The notes beneath the pieces are model-generated. The model was not told the DNA's origin. It was given only the letters and a program-made list of their open reading frames with translations, and ran no database searches. Below, piece after piece: positions 35,961 to 42,822 of a stretch of DNA of 64,000 bases. A program made the position numbers and the translations under genes. The DNA is from Verrucomicrobiota bacterium (GTDB lineage: Bacteria; Verrucomicrobiota; Verrucomicrobiia; Opitutales; Opitutaceae), in NCBI GenBank assembly GCA_016235555.1, contig JACRKC010000081.1, positions 21,310 to 85,309 on the forward strand. The letters run 5' to 3'. Within the stretch, counting starts at the first letter, position 1, and each line of letters starts with the position of its first letter.

Positions 35961-36362
35961 TCAGTTCACGGTGATCTTGCGCGGCTTGATCGCCTCCGCC
36001 TTCGGCAGCGCGATGCGCAGCACACCGTCGCGGATTTCCGCGTGGATCTGGTCGGCGTCGATCGCGTTGTCGTGGGTGAGGACGAGCTCGTAAGGCGCGT
36101 CGACGCTCTCGCGGTAGAGCGCCGTCCAGCCTTCGGGCTGCTTCCAGGCACGACGACCGACGATGCGGAACTGGCCCTCTTCGGCGGTCAGCTCGAGGCC
36201 GTCCCTGGTGACACCCGGCAGATGCACGGTGACGCCAAAGGCGGTGCCGGTTTCGTTGACGTCGTAGTGCGGTTTCACAGTCGGGCCGGGATCAGCCGGC
36301 GAGGCGCCATGGCGCACCGGCGTGCGGGTGAACGAGGGAATGAGCGTGGTGAAGAGTGACAT
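35961..36362 (-). CDS. Small heat-shock protein, Hsp20 family
   Basis: 133 residues. The alpha-crystallin domain spans about residues 30-130: VTVHLPGVTRDGLELTAEEG at the front and DGVLRIALPKAE (usual GxLxxxLPK motif) at the end, followed by the C-terminal I-x-V type PRKITVN. A GGAG box sits about 8 bases before the ATG. ATP-independent holdase chaperone. It is 69 bp downstream of another hsp20 gene, so the two are probably one heat-shock operon. Confidence 0.88.
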   Translation of the reverse strand: MSLFTTLIPSFTRTPVRHGASPADPGPTVKPHYDVNETGTAFGVTVHLPGVTRDGLELTAEEGQFRIVGRRAWKQPEGWTALYRESVDAPYELVLTHDNAIDADQIHAEIRDGVLRIALPKAEAIKPRKITVN

Positions 36363-36431
36363 GGTGAGTTTCTCCTTTGGTGTTTCTTTGGTGATGGGAG
36401 TTCCGGAGGGTGGAGCATGCCGCGCAGCGGC

Positions 36432-36890
36432 TCACTTCACCGTGACGGTGATTTTTTTCGGCTTCGCTTCTTCGCGTTTCGGGAGCGTCACGGTAAGGAG
36501 GCCATTCTCGTAGGCGGCGCTCACCTTGTCGGCGTGCACCGAGTCGTTGAGCGCGACCGAGCGGCTGAACGAGCAGGACTCCTCGCCCTTGCCATCGGCC
36601 GCCGGCGTCTTGCGCGCCGCACTGATGGTCAGGAAGCCGTCGACGACCTCGACGTTGATGTCGTCACGGTTCACGCCGGGAAGCTCGGCGCGGACGTAGG
36701 TGTGATCCTTGTCTTCGAAGAGATCGACCGGGAAGCGGCTGGCGGGAGTGGTGGTGCCGAAGTCGCTCAGCGCGGTTTCGAAGAGCCGGTCGATCTCGGT
36801 CTCAAGACCGGACCACGGCGAACGGGGAAAGCCGCCCAGCGCCGGGGCCGGGCTGCGGTAAGAAGGATAGGTGTAACGGACGAGTCTCAT
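36432..36890 (-). CDS. Small heat-shock protein, Hsp20 family
   Basis: 152 residues. PVDLFEDKDHTYVRAELPGV starts the alpha-crystallin domain, AAYENGLLTVTLPKRE closes it, and PKKITVTVK is the tail. A good AGGAGA ribosome-binding site precedes the ATG at 36890. First gene of the hsp20 pair. The upstream region holds a CGGCAC/GTGCCG dyad near 37030, but no heat-shock promoter could be fixed by eye. Confidence 0.9.
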   Translation of the reverse strand: MRLVRYTYPSYRSPAPALGGFPRSPWSGLETEIDRLFETALSDFGTTTPASRFPVDLFEDKDHTYVRAELPGVNRDDINVEVVDGFLTISAARKTPAADGKGEESCSFSRSVALNDSVHADKVSAAYENGLLTVTLPKREEAKPKKITVTVK

Positions 36891-37080
36891 GGTGATGTTC
36901 TCCTGTGGGAGTGGTTGGGAATTTCGACGAGGCACACGTTTGCACATCCGGTGCCGGTGCCGGCGGTCCCGCAAATCACGCTGCCGGCGTCGGTTGTTTT
37001 CCACCGGCCGGCCCGGGCTGTGAAATCGCGGCACGAGGTGTGCCGGCCAATCCGGCAAGATCGTCACAATCCGGGGGCGC

Positions 37081-37146
37081 CAAGAATTACGCTCGGTTTT
37101 CGGAGATATGCTCGGTTTTCGGCCAAGCGCTCGGTTCTAAAGCGAG
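37081..37146. repeat. Cluster of GCTCGGTTTTCGG-type motifs, left flank of RNA island
   Basis: Read on the minus strand, AACCGAGCGTAATTCT, AACCGAGCATATCTCC and AACCGAGCGCTTGG occur in tandem. The same AACCGAGCGTA(N)TTCT motif recurs on the plus strand at 50024-50138, on the other side of the island. Confidence 0.55.
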
Positions 37147-37282
37147 CCTGGCAATACGCCCGGTCTTCTAAAATCGCTTCTTCGGGGCCGGCTGAAGGCT
37201 TCCTCGGGAGTCGCCCGGTGGTTCGAACCCCTGTTGGGACTCAGGGCGACATCACCAGTTCGAGCCGTGATGATGAACGTAG

Positions 37283-37483
37283 GAGAGCGGCGCCGGATAC
37301 GTCACGAAGTTTGCCGTCGATGCTGAATTCGTCGCTCGTTTCCCGAGGAAAACCGTCGGAGCGAAAGTGCACGAAGAGCTTTGGGTGCCCGCGGAAGAAC
37401 TCGCCGAATTCAATCGGCATATCGTCGGCAAGATCGAGGTGACGCGAGAGTTTCGCACATCCGACCCGCACGACGCCGACTGA
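37283..37483 (+). pseudogene. Truncated small conserved-type ORF (66 aa, no start codon)
   Basis: The reading frame opens after a stop at 37280 and reads GYVTKFAVDAEFVARFP then VHEELWVPAEELAEFNRHIV and GKIEVTREF. The WVPAEELAEFN-HIVGKI ending resembles small uncharacterised bacterial proteins of about 80 residues. There is no ATG/GTG/TTG before the middle, so it looks like the 3' remnant of a gene or a frameshifted copy. It is the only plus-strand coding remnant at the left edge of the RNA island. Confidence 0.4.
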
Positions 37484-37516
37484 GCCGCGACGCTATCAGT
37501 ATTGGAGCGGCGTGGA

Positions 37517-39052
37517 TCAGCTCTCGCCGGTCTCGGCGACCCCTTCGCGACGAGACGCCTTGTGGGCCGCGCGCTTCTCACGACGCACGCGCACCCACGG
37601 CGGCTCCGGGGCCTCGCCGGCCATGATGCAGCCTTGCGGCTGAATCTCGCCGACGACGGTCGCGAGGCCGAACCGCGCGATCTGGGCCTTCACTTTCGTG
37701 GCGTCCTTGTAGCCGAGCGGAGACTCCGACAGATCCGGAGCGCCGCCAAACCAGCGGATGTCGAGGCCGGCCGTGCACGCAGCGAGCGTTTGCTGCACGC
37801 GGGCGGGATCGAGCTCGCCGTCGGCGTCCTTGTAGGGCGCGAGCATGGCGGTGCGCGAGAGGTTGCGGCCGGCGCCGTGCGGGCAGAACGAGAGGTAGCG
37901 GTCCTCGTTCGCGCCGAGCACGAGGAGGATTTCGCGCGCCATATTGAGCGGGATGAGGCCGAGCAGCGGGCGGCCGGACGCGTCGCGCCACGCGGGCGTG
38001 GCACCTTTGCCATGGAAGAACGAGTCGCCACGCTGCCACACGAAGTTGTGCTCGTTGCCGATCTGCACGAGGGCGCGCTGGCCGAGGCGGCGCAGGAGCG
38101 CGTCGTGGAGCACGGCGTGGTTTTCGCGCGTCCAGCGGGAGATGTAGCGGAGGGCGTCCCAGTAGGCGCGGCCCTCGGGCGAGTCGCCCGGGAGCCAGGC
38201 GGCGGAGTCGGGGATGTCCTTGGCGTTTTCGTCGCACCACTGGCGGGCGGCTTTCTGGCCGCGTTTGTAGACGTCGGCGCCGAGGCCGCGCGAACCGTGG
38301 TGGGTCACGAGGACATTGAACTCGCCGTCGCGGCGCACAATCCACTCGGCGAGCTCGGTGTAGCCGGCGGCGTCGAGGGCGGCGCGTTGCGCTTCGGTGA
38401 ACGAGATGCGGCCGACGTAGGCGAAGTGGTTGCCGTCGCCCTGCGTGCCGAGGAAATCCTGGGCGCGGCTGCGCAGACCGGCAAGGAACGGGTTGTCCCA
38501 GACCGGCTCGCCGAGGACGGCGGACGTGAGCTGGTAGCCGCGCGGGCGGCCACCGGGACCGAAGTGCGTGGTCTTCTGGAGCTGATCCATCATTTCGCCG
38601 ACCGGGTGGTTGGCGGGGAAGAACGTGGCGAACATCGAGCAGCAGATGTCGGCCGAGTGCGCGCCGGGGATGATGGCGTTTTCGACTTCGATGGCGCCAC
38701 CGACCGGGATCGTGGCGCGGCCGCCGCCCGAGGGGCAGGCGTCGGGCATGATCACGCCGCGCTTCACGACCGGGACGTGCAGCAGCTCCGTCATGCGCTG
38801 GCGGGCGGCGGCGACGTTGGCGGCTTCCTCGGGCGTCTCGGCCTCGATGGCTTCGGCGAGCGGAGCCGGCTCGTCGCGCGGGAGGATCACGGCGAGTTGC
38901 TTCGGAAATTCGGCTTCGAGTTGCGCGAGCACGTCGGTGCGCGCGAGGCCCGTGGCCTCGAGGTCGCGGGCGCGGCGCAGGGCCGGGCCGAGGCGGCGGC
39001 CTTCGTGCCAGCCGGCGGCGATGAGATCGCGGGCTTTGATTTCCATGGTCAT
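37517..39052 (-). CDS. rtcB: RNA-splicing/repair ligase RtcB
   Basis: 511 residues from ATG 39052 (ATG 39046 also possible). RtcB joins 2',3'-cyclic-phosphate or 3'-phosphate ends to 5'-OH ends using GTP and Mn2+; it ligates tRNA exons in archaea and metazoa and repairs cleaved RNA in bacteria. The metal and guanylation motifs are present: DxxC in HSADICCSM, GDGNHFAYVG, THHGSRGLGADV, and SFCPHGAGRNLSRTAM with the GMP-accepting His. An N-terminal extension of about 100 residues precedes the core. It is last in the minus-strand island. No rtcA cyclase or rtcR regulator is in view. Confidence 0.95.
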   Translation of the reverse strand: MTMEIKARDLIAAGWHEGRRLGPALRRARDLEATGLARTDVLAQLEAEFPKQLAVILPRDEPAPLAEAIEAETPEEAANVAAARQRMTELLHVPVVKRGVIMPDACPSGGGRATIPVGGAIEVENAIIPGAHSADICCSMFATFFPANHPVGEMMDQLQKTTHFGPGGRPRGYQLTSAVLGEPVWDNPFLAGLRSRAQDFLGTQGDGNHFAYVGRISFTEAQRAALDAAGYTELAEWIVRRDGEFNVLVTHHGSRGLGADVYKRGQKAARQWCDENAKDIPDSAAWLPGDSPEGRAYWDALRYISRWTRENHAVLHDALLRRLGQRALVQIGNEHNFVWQRGDSFFHGKGATPAWRDASGRPLLGLIPLNMAREILLVLGANEDRYLSFCPHGAGRNLSRTAMLAPYKDADGELDPARVQQTLAACTAGLDIRWFGGAPDLSESPLGYKDATKVKAQIARFGLATVVGEIQPQGCIMAGEAPEPPWVRVRREKRAAHKASRREGVAETGES

Positions 39053-39187
39053 TGTCGGATACGAAATCGATCGGGACACCGGCTCAGAGCGAGCGGAGGT
39101 GCAACAAGCGACAAAGCTTTGATCCTTTAGGGATGCATTTTGCGTTTTGAGATCTTGAACGATGAGGGTTAACAATCAGGTCGGTAT

Positions 39188-39201
39188 CGTTTAGGTAAAC
39201 G
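39188..39201. promoter_or_regulatory. Perfect palindrome upstream of rtcB
   Basis: CGTTTAGGTAAACG, about 135 bp upstream of the rtcB start in the rtcB/coiled-coil gene spacer. Candidate operator. No sigma-54 GG/GC promoter of the RtcR type was seen in this spacer. Confidence 0.45.
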
Positions 39202-39280
39202 GGGTTTCAAGCCGTTCGATGGCATCGTGGATGCCAGTGCCTGTTGTCAGCCTTCGCCCGTCCAAGCCGGGCCCGAAAGT

Positions 39281-39769
39281 TTATGCAGAAAGAGTGATGC
39301 GCGTGGTGGCGTTGAATTCGTCGATCTCGTCCTGCAGCTGTTCGATTTCCGCTTGGTAGCTGGCGACCAGGCGGTCGACTTCATCGCGCGCGATGGTTGC
39401 GACGTAGACCGTGCGAACGGCATCGTCGCGGCTCAAGAAGCCAACGCACTCGACCTCTTCACCTTCCTTGGTGTTGAGGCTCTTCAAGAATGTGATGAGG
39501 CCGCGCAGCTCAGCCTGGAGGTTGAGCTTGCCGTAGATGCCGCGGTCACCGGACGCCACCCCTGCGTTGGCGGCAGCAATGGCGCCCTTGAACGCAGCGA
39601 GTTCGCGCGACTGGACGACGCACTGATCGAACACAGCACGCACGTCGGCGCGGGCCGCTTGCGACTCTTTGCGGGAATTTTCACGCTGCACGATTTCGCG
39701 AGCGCGAGCGATTTCACCGGCGAGGCGGTTCTTGTGTTTCAGGGCCTGGGCGAGATTGAACGACTTCAT
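39281..39769 (-). CDS. Coiled-coil protein of unknown function in the RNA island
   Basis: 162 residues, almost entirely helical. LAQALKHKNRLAGEIARARE at the front, a second heptad region around ELAAFKGAIAAANAG, and a C-terminal helix DRLVASYQAEIEQLQDEIDE. No catalytic motif. The layout is reminiscent of the DIP1984 family, but this was not confirmed. It sits between the sigma factor and rtcB. A 14-bp dyad 94-107 bp upstream is shared with the LysR gene at the far end of the island, pointing to common control. Confidence 0.7.
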   Translation of the reverse strand: MKSFNLAQALKHKNRLAGEIARAREIVQRENSRKESQAARADVRAVFDQCVVQSRELAAFKGAIAAANAGVASGDRGIYGKLNLQAELRGLITFLKSLNTKEGEEVECVGFLSRDDAVRTVYVATIARDEVDRLVASYQAEIEQLQDEIDEFNATTRITLSA

Positions 39770-40187
39770 GGAAAATATCTGGTTGAGATGGATGTTGGAT
39801 TTGATGCGACGGATAATAGCGGGCTTTCGAAGATCAAGGCAGGTCGAAGGCCGCTACCGATATGACTATCTAGTCAGGTATGTTGGTCTCGAGAGCGCGG
39901 AGGCGTTTGTCGCGACCGGAATATTTGTCGAGGAAGCGCATGACGCTACGCCGGCAGAACGCCGCTTTTTCTCGGACGGGTGCCGCGGTAGAGCGGGCCG
40001 TTTGCCGCACGGAAACGAGAGCGCAACGGAAACGTGGTCTCATGCAGCGGCTGCAGCGTGCTCGGGAGCCGAACAAGGCGGAGGCGAAGGGTCGGACGCT
40101 GAGTAATGGGCAGGTGCGACATGGCGGGAGATATTTGAAATGGATGGACGGGAGTCTGCCGAACGGTCGGCAGGCGGGAGGACATGG
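39770..40187. other. 418 bp stretch without a convincing gene
   Basis: It holds the TGACT-N4-AGTCA dyad at 39863-39876 and one weak, very basic minus-strand frame (about 68 codons, TTG start, 39870-40076) with no ribosome-binding site. The rest shows no recognisable RNA or coding pattern. Confidence 0.4.
39863..39876 (-). promoter_or_regulatory. Dyad TGACT-N4-AGTCA upstream of the coiled-coil gene
   Basis: Read towards the gene, the context is ATACCTGACTAGATAGTCAT. The LysR start region at 48992-49010 reads ATACCTGACTTCTTAGTCAT in its own direction. T-N11-A spacing fits a LysR-type box. Confidence 0.6.
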
Positions 40188-40916
40188 TCAGTGGCGGTTC
40201 AACACTGTTTGCCACAGTGCGAGGACGATGAAGTCTTCGCTCAGCTTCTTCTCGGCAGCTTCGCGGATTTGCCGGACGCGCTCTTTGGAGACGTTCAGCT
40301 CGCCAGCGATTTCCTCGAGGGTGGCGTCGTCCAAATAGTAGCGGCGCAGCACGCAGGCGTGATTTGGCGGGAGGCGATCGAGCGCAGCGCGCACGGAGGC
40401 GTGTGCATCGAGCGACTCGGCCGACTGGGCCGGGCACGTAGCATCGCTGTCGACGAGCGCGTGGAGCAACTCGCCTTCCGCATGGGTTTCGTCGGCGGAG
40501 CATGCCTGGGCGGCGGTCGCGATACGGTCGAGTTGTTCGACGGCTTGCGTCGATAAACCAGCTACGGAGGCGATCTCACTCGAAGTGGGCGCGCGACCGA
40601 GCTCGCGCTCAAGCGCCGCAGCGGCGCGGCGCACGAGCGTGACTCGGGCGCGCGTGTGGCGCGACAGCGGGTCAAGGCGGCGGAGTTCGTCGAGAACAGC
40701 GCCGCGAACGCGCACGTAGCAAAAAGCGCGCGCTTGTTCGGCCGGGCCGTCAAAGCGCAGGAGTGCTTCGATCAGCGCGACCTTGCCAGCGCTCGCGAGA
40801 TCATCACGCGAGACGTGGGCCGGGATGCGGCGATCGATGGCGCCAAGCACCGCGTCGACGACACTGAGCGTGTCGGCGAGCGAGAGGGGCGTGGAAGTTG
40901 AAAGGGTGAGAGTCAT
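40188..40916 (-). CDS. FliA/WhiG-type alternative sigma factor
   Basis: 242 residues with the sigma-28 layout. Region 2 carries SRDDLASAGKVALIEALLRF and YVRVRGAVLDELRRLDPLSR, the FliA-like RIRGAMLDELR block. Region 3 is ALERELGRAPTSSEIASVAG, region 4 LPPNHACVLRRYYLDDATLE with the helix-turn-helix LEEIAGELNVSKERVRQI. No flagellar gene is nearby. Its place inside a minus-strand tRNA/Y-RNA/RtcB island suggests it directs transcription of island genes, although bacterial RtcB/Ro60 operons are best known under sigma-54 and RtcR. That role is inference. Confidence 0.88.
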   Translation of the reverse strand: MTLTLSTSTPLSLADTLSVVDAVLGAIDRRIPAHVSRDDLASAGKVALIEALLRFDGPAEQARAFCYVRVRGAVLDELRRLDPLSRHTRARVTLVRRAAAALERELGRAPTSSEIASVAGLSTQAVEQLDRIATAAQACSADETHAEGELLHALVDSDATCPAQSAESLDAHASVRAALDRLPPNHACVLRRYYLDDATLEEIAGELNVSKERVRQIREAAEKKLSEDFIVLALWQTVLNRH

Positions 40917-41014
40917 GGCGGGCGGGAAGGCCCGAGAGGTGTTTCATTTTGGAAGAGGAATGGCTTGGCGGCTCCAAGGAGCAGCGCGACGTTGAAGCGC
41001 CGCGCTGTGATGGG

Positions 41015-41683
41015 TCAGAGATGCAGGAAATGCCGCCAGTCCGGATGCTTCGCTTCGCGCACGGTCGCCGAGACCGGGAGCGGTTTCGGCGTAGCGGGTT
41101 TCCGCATGAGCCGCAGGCCGGCTTCGTGCGGGAGCCGGTTGGCCTTGAGGGAGTTGATCTCCTTCTTCGACCAGACGAGGTTCTCGAACGAGTCGCGGCC
41201 ACCACGGTCGCGCGGCACGACGTGGTCGAGGTTGCCGCCATGCTTGCCGACGAATTCTCCGGTGTATTGGCAGACGCCCCGGTCGCGCTCGAAGATCGCG
41301 GCGCGCGTGACGCGCGGGATGCGCAGCGGCATGCGGTCGAACTGCGTCGAGACGATGACCGTCGGCACGCGGACGTGGAGCTTCGGCGTCGAGATCGAGA
41401 AATCGAAATCGCGCACCGGCAGCTTGGTCCATTCATCCCACGGGAGCGGGTTCAGGTAGAGCGGCCGGTCGAAGTTCCAGGAACCGTCCTCGAGCTTCGG
41501 GTAAGCGATGTCCACGCCGAGCGCCGGCGGCAGGCCGGCCGCGCCGCCGTTGAGCGCGATGAGCGCCTGCTTGACGGTGCGATGGCCGATGACCTGCCAC
41601 GCGCGGTTGAGCGAGAGGACGATGGGCTTGTCGAGAATGTCGGTGTTCATGGAAGAGATGGATTGAAAAACGTGATGGCTCAC
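41015..41683 (-). CDS. HNH endonuclease-family protein
   Basis: 222 residues from GTG 41683; ATG 41650 is an alternative. The N-terminal domain begins PIVLSLNRAWQVIGHRTVKQ, the C-terminal HNH fold reads RAAIFERDRGVCQYTGEF and GGNLDHVVPRDRGGRDSFEN with the DH and N residues in place. The paired cysteines that usually hold a structural zinc are mostly missing (CQYT, and KKEINSLK where CxxCN is common), so the fold has lost or replaced zinc. It starts 51 bp from the first array tRNA. Whether it cuts DNA or RNA is open. Confidence 0.8.
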   Translation of the reverse strand: MSHHVFQSISSMNTDILDKPIVLSLNRAWQVIGHRTVKQALIALNGGAAGLPPALGVDIAYPKLEDGSWNFDRPLYLNPLPWDEWTKLPVRDFDFSISTPKLHVRVPTVIVSTQFDRMPLRIPRVTRAAIFERDRGVCQYTGEFVGKHGGNLDHVVPRDRGGRDSFENLVWSKKEINSLKANRLPHEAGLRLMRKPATPKPLPVSATVREAKHPDWRHFLHL

Positions 41684-41733
41684 GCTGAACCCAGCTCCGC
41701 CAACGTCGGTGTGTGTTCTTTTTTGCGAAAAAA

Positions 41734-41808
41734 TGGATCTCCGCGCCGGGCTTGCGCCGGCCTCTGCGGTTTACGAAACCGCTGCATCGCTACCAATGCT
41801 TGCAGAGA
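41734..41808 (-). tRNA. tRNA-Thr(CGU)
   Basis: Seven-pair acceptor TCTCTGC/GCGGAGA, discriminator T, encoded CCA. Anticodon loop TTCGTAA on stem GCGGT/ACCGC. T-loop CGCAAGC, so both 54 and 55 differ from canonical TT. Last array gene, 51 bp upstream of the HNH gene. Confidence 0.88.
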
Positions 41809-41814
41809 ACGAAA

Positions 41815-41951
41815 TGGCTGCCGGGGCATGAGTCGCACATGCACCCACGGTTTGACTCACCGGCGCTCGCCCCTGCGGGGTCGACCTTCGGTCGATCCAT
41901 CTCCGCTGCGCTCCGTCAGAGACCGCTGTCCTGCTGTTAGACGACCCGGCA
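41815..41951 (-). tRNA. tRNA-Gln(CUG) interrupted in the anticodon loop
   Basis: Acceptor TGCCGGG/CCCGGCA, discriminator G, CCA encoded. T-loop TGCGACT. The anticodon loop CTCTG..AA is split by a 63-nt palindromic insert (41854-41916); removing it restores stem GCGGT/ACCGT and a 7-nt loop. D-arm GTCTAACAGCAGGAC. Confidence 0.82.
41854..41916 (-). repeat. 63-nt type A insert in tRNA-Gln(CUG)
   Basis: Sense strand starts ACGGAGCGCAGCGGAG and ends GCGCCGGTGAGTC. Internal hairpins are TCGACC-GAA-GGTCGA and CCCC-GCA-GGGG. Homologous to the insert in tRNA-Ser(CGA). Exact ends are ambiguous by one base. Confidence 0.8.
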
Positions 41952-41952
41952 C

Positions 41953-42040
41953 TGGCGGAGGGTTGAGGTCCCGCCCCTCAGCGAAACTAATCGCCGCACG
42001 CGTTAGCACCGCGGCTCCCGACTCTCGGAATTAACCCTCC
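41953..42040 (-). tRNA. tRNA-Ser(GCU)
   Basis: Class II. Acceptor GGAGGGT/ACCCTCC, G73, CCA. Anticodon loop GTGCTAA. Long variable arm TGCGGCGATTAGTTTCGC. T-loop GGCGGGA. Only one base separates its CCA from the tRNA-Gln 5' end. Confidence 0.85.
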
Positions 42041-42047
42041 GTGAAAT

Positions 42048-42121
42048 TGGTCCTCGCGCACGGTAACGCTCCGCGTTCGATCGGTTATCAGCCGATTGCT
42101 CTGCTTTTGAGCTACACGAGG
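42048..42121 (-). tRNA. tRNA-Ile(GAU)
   Basis: Acceptor CCTCGTG/CGCGAGG, A73, CCA. Stem ATCGG/CCGAT with loop CTGATAA. T-loop AGCGTTA; D-arm GCTCAAAAGCAGAGC. Confidence 0.88.
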
Positions 42122-42125
42122 AAAT

Positions 42126-42276
42126 TGGCGGAGAGCGGAGGACTTGCGCCTCAACCGGCAGAGCCGACCCATCTGCTTTGACTCGCTGCGCTCGCCCCTG
42201 CGGGTCGACCTGCGGTCGATCCATCTCCGCTTCGCTCCGTCGAAACAGCGTCCGCACCTCGGCGGATTCACTCTCC
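42126..42276 (-). tRNA. tRNA-Ser(CGA) interrupted in the anticodon loop
   Basis: Class II; acceptor GGAGAGT/GCTCTCC, G73, CCA. Variable arm hairpin CGGC-TCT-GCCG. T-loop CGCAAGT. The insert at 42180-42240 splits the anticodon loop; removal gives TTCGAAA. One mismatch (G27/A43) remains in the stem. Confidence 0.8.
42180..42240 (-). repeat. 61-nt type A insert in tRNA-Ser(CGA)
   Basis: Sense ACGGAGCGAAGCGGAGATGG to GCGCAGCGAGTC, differing from the tRNA-Gln insert by a handful of substitutions and two single-base gaps. Confidence 0.8.
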
Positions 42277-42283
42277 AGAAAAA

Positions 42284-42371
42284 TGGCGGAGAGCAGTGGT
42301 CCTGCCCCACAGGCCTTGCGGCCCGAAACGGCTTCCAACCGATCACCGCGCTTTGCGGTTTTACTCTCCGA
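42284..42371 (-). tRNA. tRNA-Ser(GGA)
   Basis: Class II; acceptor GGAGAGT/GCTCTCC identical to tRNA-Ser(CGA). Anticodon loop TTGGAAG. Variable arm GGGCC-GCAA-GGCC. T-loop GGCAGGA. CCA encoded. Confidence 0.87.
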
Positions 42372-42378
42372 AAAATTG

Positions 42379-42465
42379 GCGGAGACGAGAGGTCACGCTC
42401 CCCAGCGGCCAGCCCGCCCTGCCCGCTTCAAACGGGTGCCGGCGCGCTTGTCCGGTTTCGCCTCC
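42379..42465 (-). tRNA. tRNA-Ser(UGA)
   Basis: Class II; acceptor GGAGGCG/CGTCTCC, G73, CCA. Stem ACCCG/CGGGC with loop TTTGAAG. T-loop AGCGTGA. Confidence 0.85.
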
Positions 42466-42470
42466 GAAAG

Positions 42471-42543
42471 TCCCCGCGGCAGGATTTGCACCTGCGTCGA
42501 TCCGCTTAGAAGGCGGAGGCCTGGACTACTCGGCCACGCGGAG
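42471..42543 (-). tRNA. tRNA-Arg(UCU)
   Basis: Acceptor CTCCGCG/CGCGGGG, A73, but the next bases are CTT, so CCA is not encoded. Stem TCCGC/GCGGA, loop CTTCTAA. T-loop TGCAAAT. Confidence 0.88.
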
Positions 42544-42548
42544 AAACA

Positions 42549-42690
42549 TGGACCTCACGGCGGGATTGACTCGCGCTCTCGCGCTCGGGGCTTCGCCCCA
42601 CGCCTGCGGCGCGCCGGTCGGCCCGCTGGCCTTCCCCACCCACAACGCGGCGTTCGAAGCGCTGCATGATTATAACTTCACCACGCGAGG
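42549..42690 (-). tRNA. tRNA-Arg(UCG) interrupted in the T-loop
   Basis: Acceptor CCTCGCG/CGTGAGG, T73, CCA. Anticodon loop CTTCGAA with one A-C mismatch in the stem. T-stem GTGGG/CCCGC is intact, but its loop holds a 67-nt insert; excision leaves TGGGAAT. Confidence 0.78.
42568..42634 (-). repeat. 67-nt type B insert in tRNA-Arg(UCG)
   Basis: Sense GAAGGCCAGCGGGCCGACCG to GAGCGCGAGAGCGCGAGTC, with the central hairpin CGGGGC-GAA-GCCCCG written as GGGGCGAAGCCCC. Confidence 0.78.
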
Positions 42691-42696
42691 AAAAAG

Positions 42697-42771
42697 TGGT
42701 CCCTTCACGAGGACTTGCACCTCGATCTCGAGCTTCGCGGGCTCGCGTCCTGTCTCTTGGACGATGAAGGG
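42697..42771 (-). tRNA. tRNA-Arg(GCG)
   Basis: Acceptor CCCTTCA/TGAAGGG, A73, CCA. Stem CGAGC/GCTCG, loop CCGCGAA with C33 instead of U33. Anticodon GCG replaces the usual bacterial ACG, which needs deamination to inosine. T-loop TGCAAGT. Confidence 0.86.
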
Positions 42772-42800
42772 AAAAACGGAGCCAGACCGTGTCTGGCTCC
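42771..42800 (-). terminator. Intrinsic terminator after Ro60
   Basis: Minus strand GGAGCCAGAC-ACG-GTCTGGCTCC followed by GTTTTTC, 23 bases past the Ro60 stop and abutting the tRNA-Arg(GCG) 5' end. Confidence 0.8.
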
Positions 42801-42822
42801 GGCAGATAGTTTTGCTGACACG

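Noticed and set aside
37015..37050. Sigma-54 promoter suggested by GGCACACCTCGTGC upstream of hsp20
   Set aside because: The -24/-12 spacing fits, but the segment is a simple CGGCAC/GTGCCG dyad and the T of the -12 box is missing; no independent support.
37195..37260. tRNA 3' end suggested by GGTTCGAACCCC on the plus strand
   Set aside because: No T-stem pairing, acceptor partner or anticodon arm could be built around it.
39880..40338. 152-codon plus-strand frame
   Set aside because: It overlaps the well-supported sigma-factor gene antisense, is very Arg/Ser-rich and has no ribosome-binding site.
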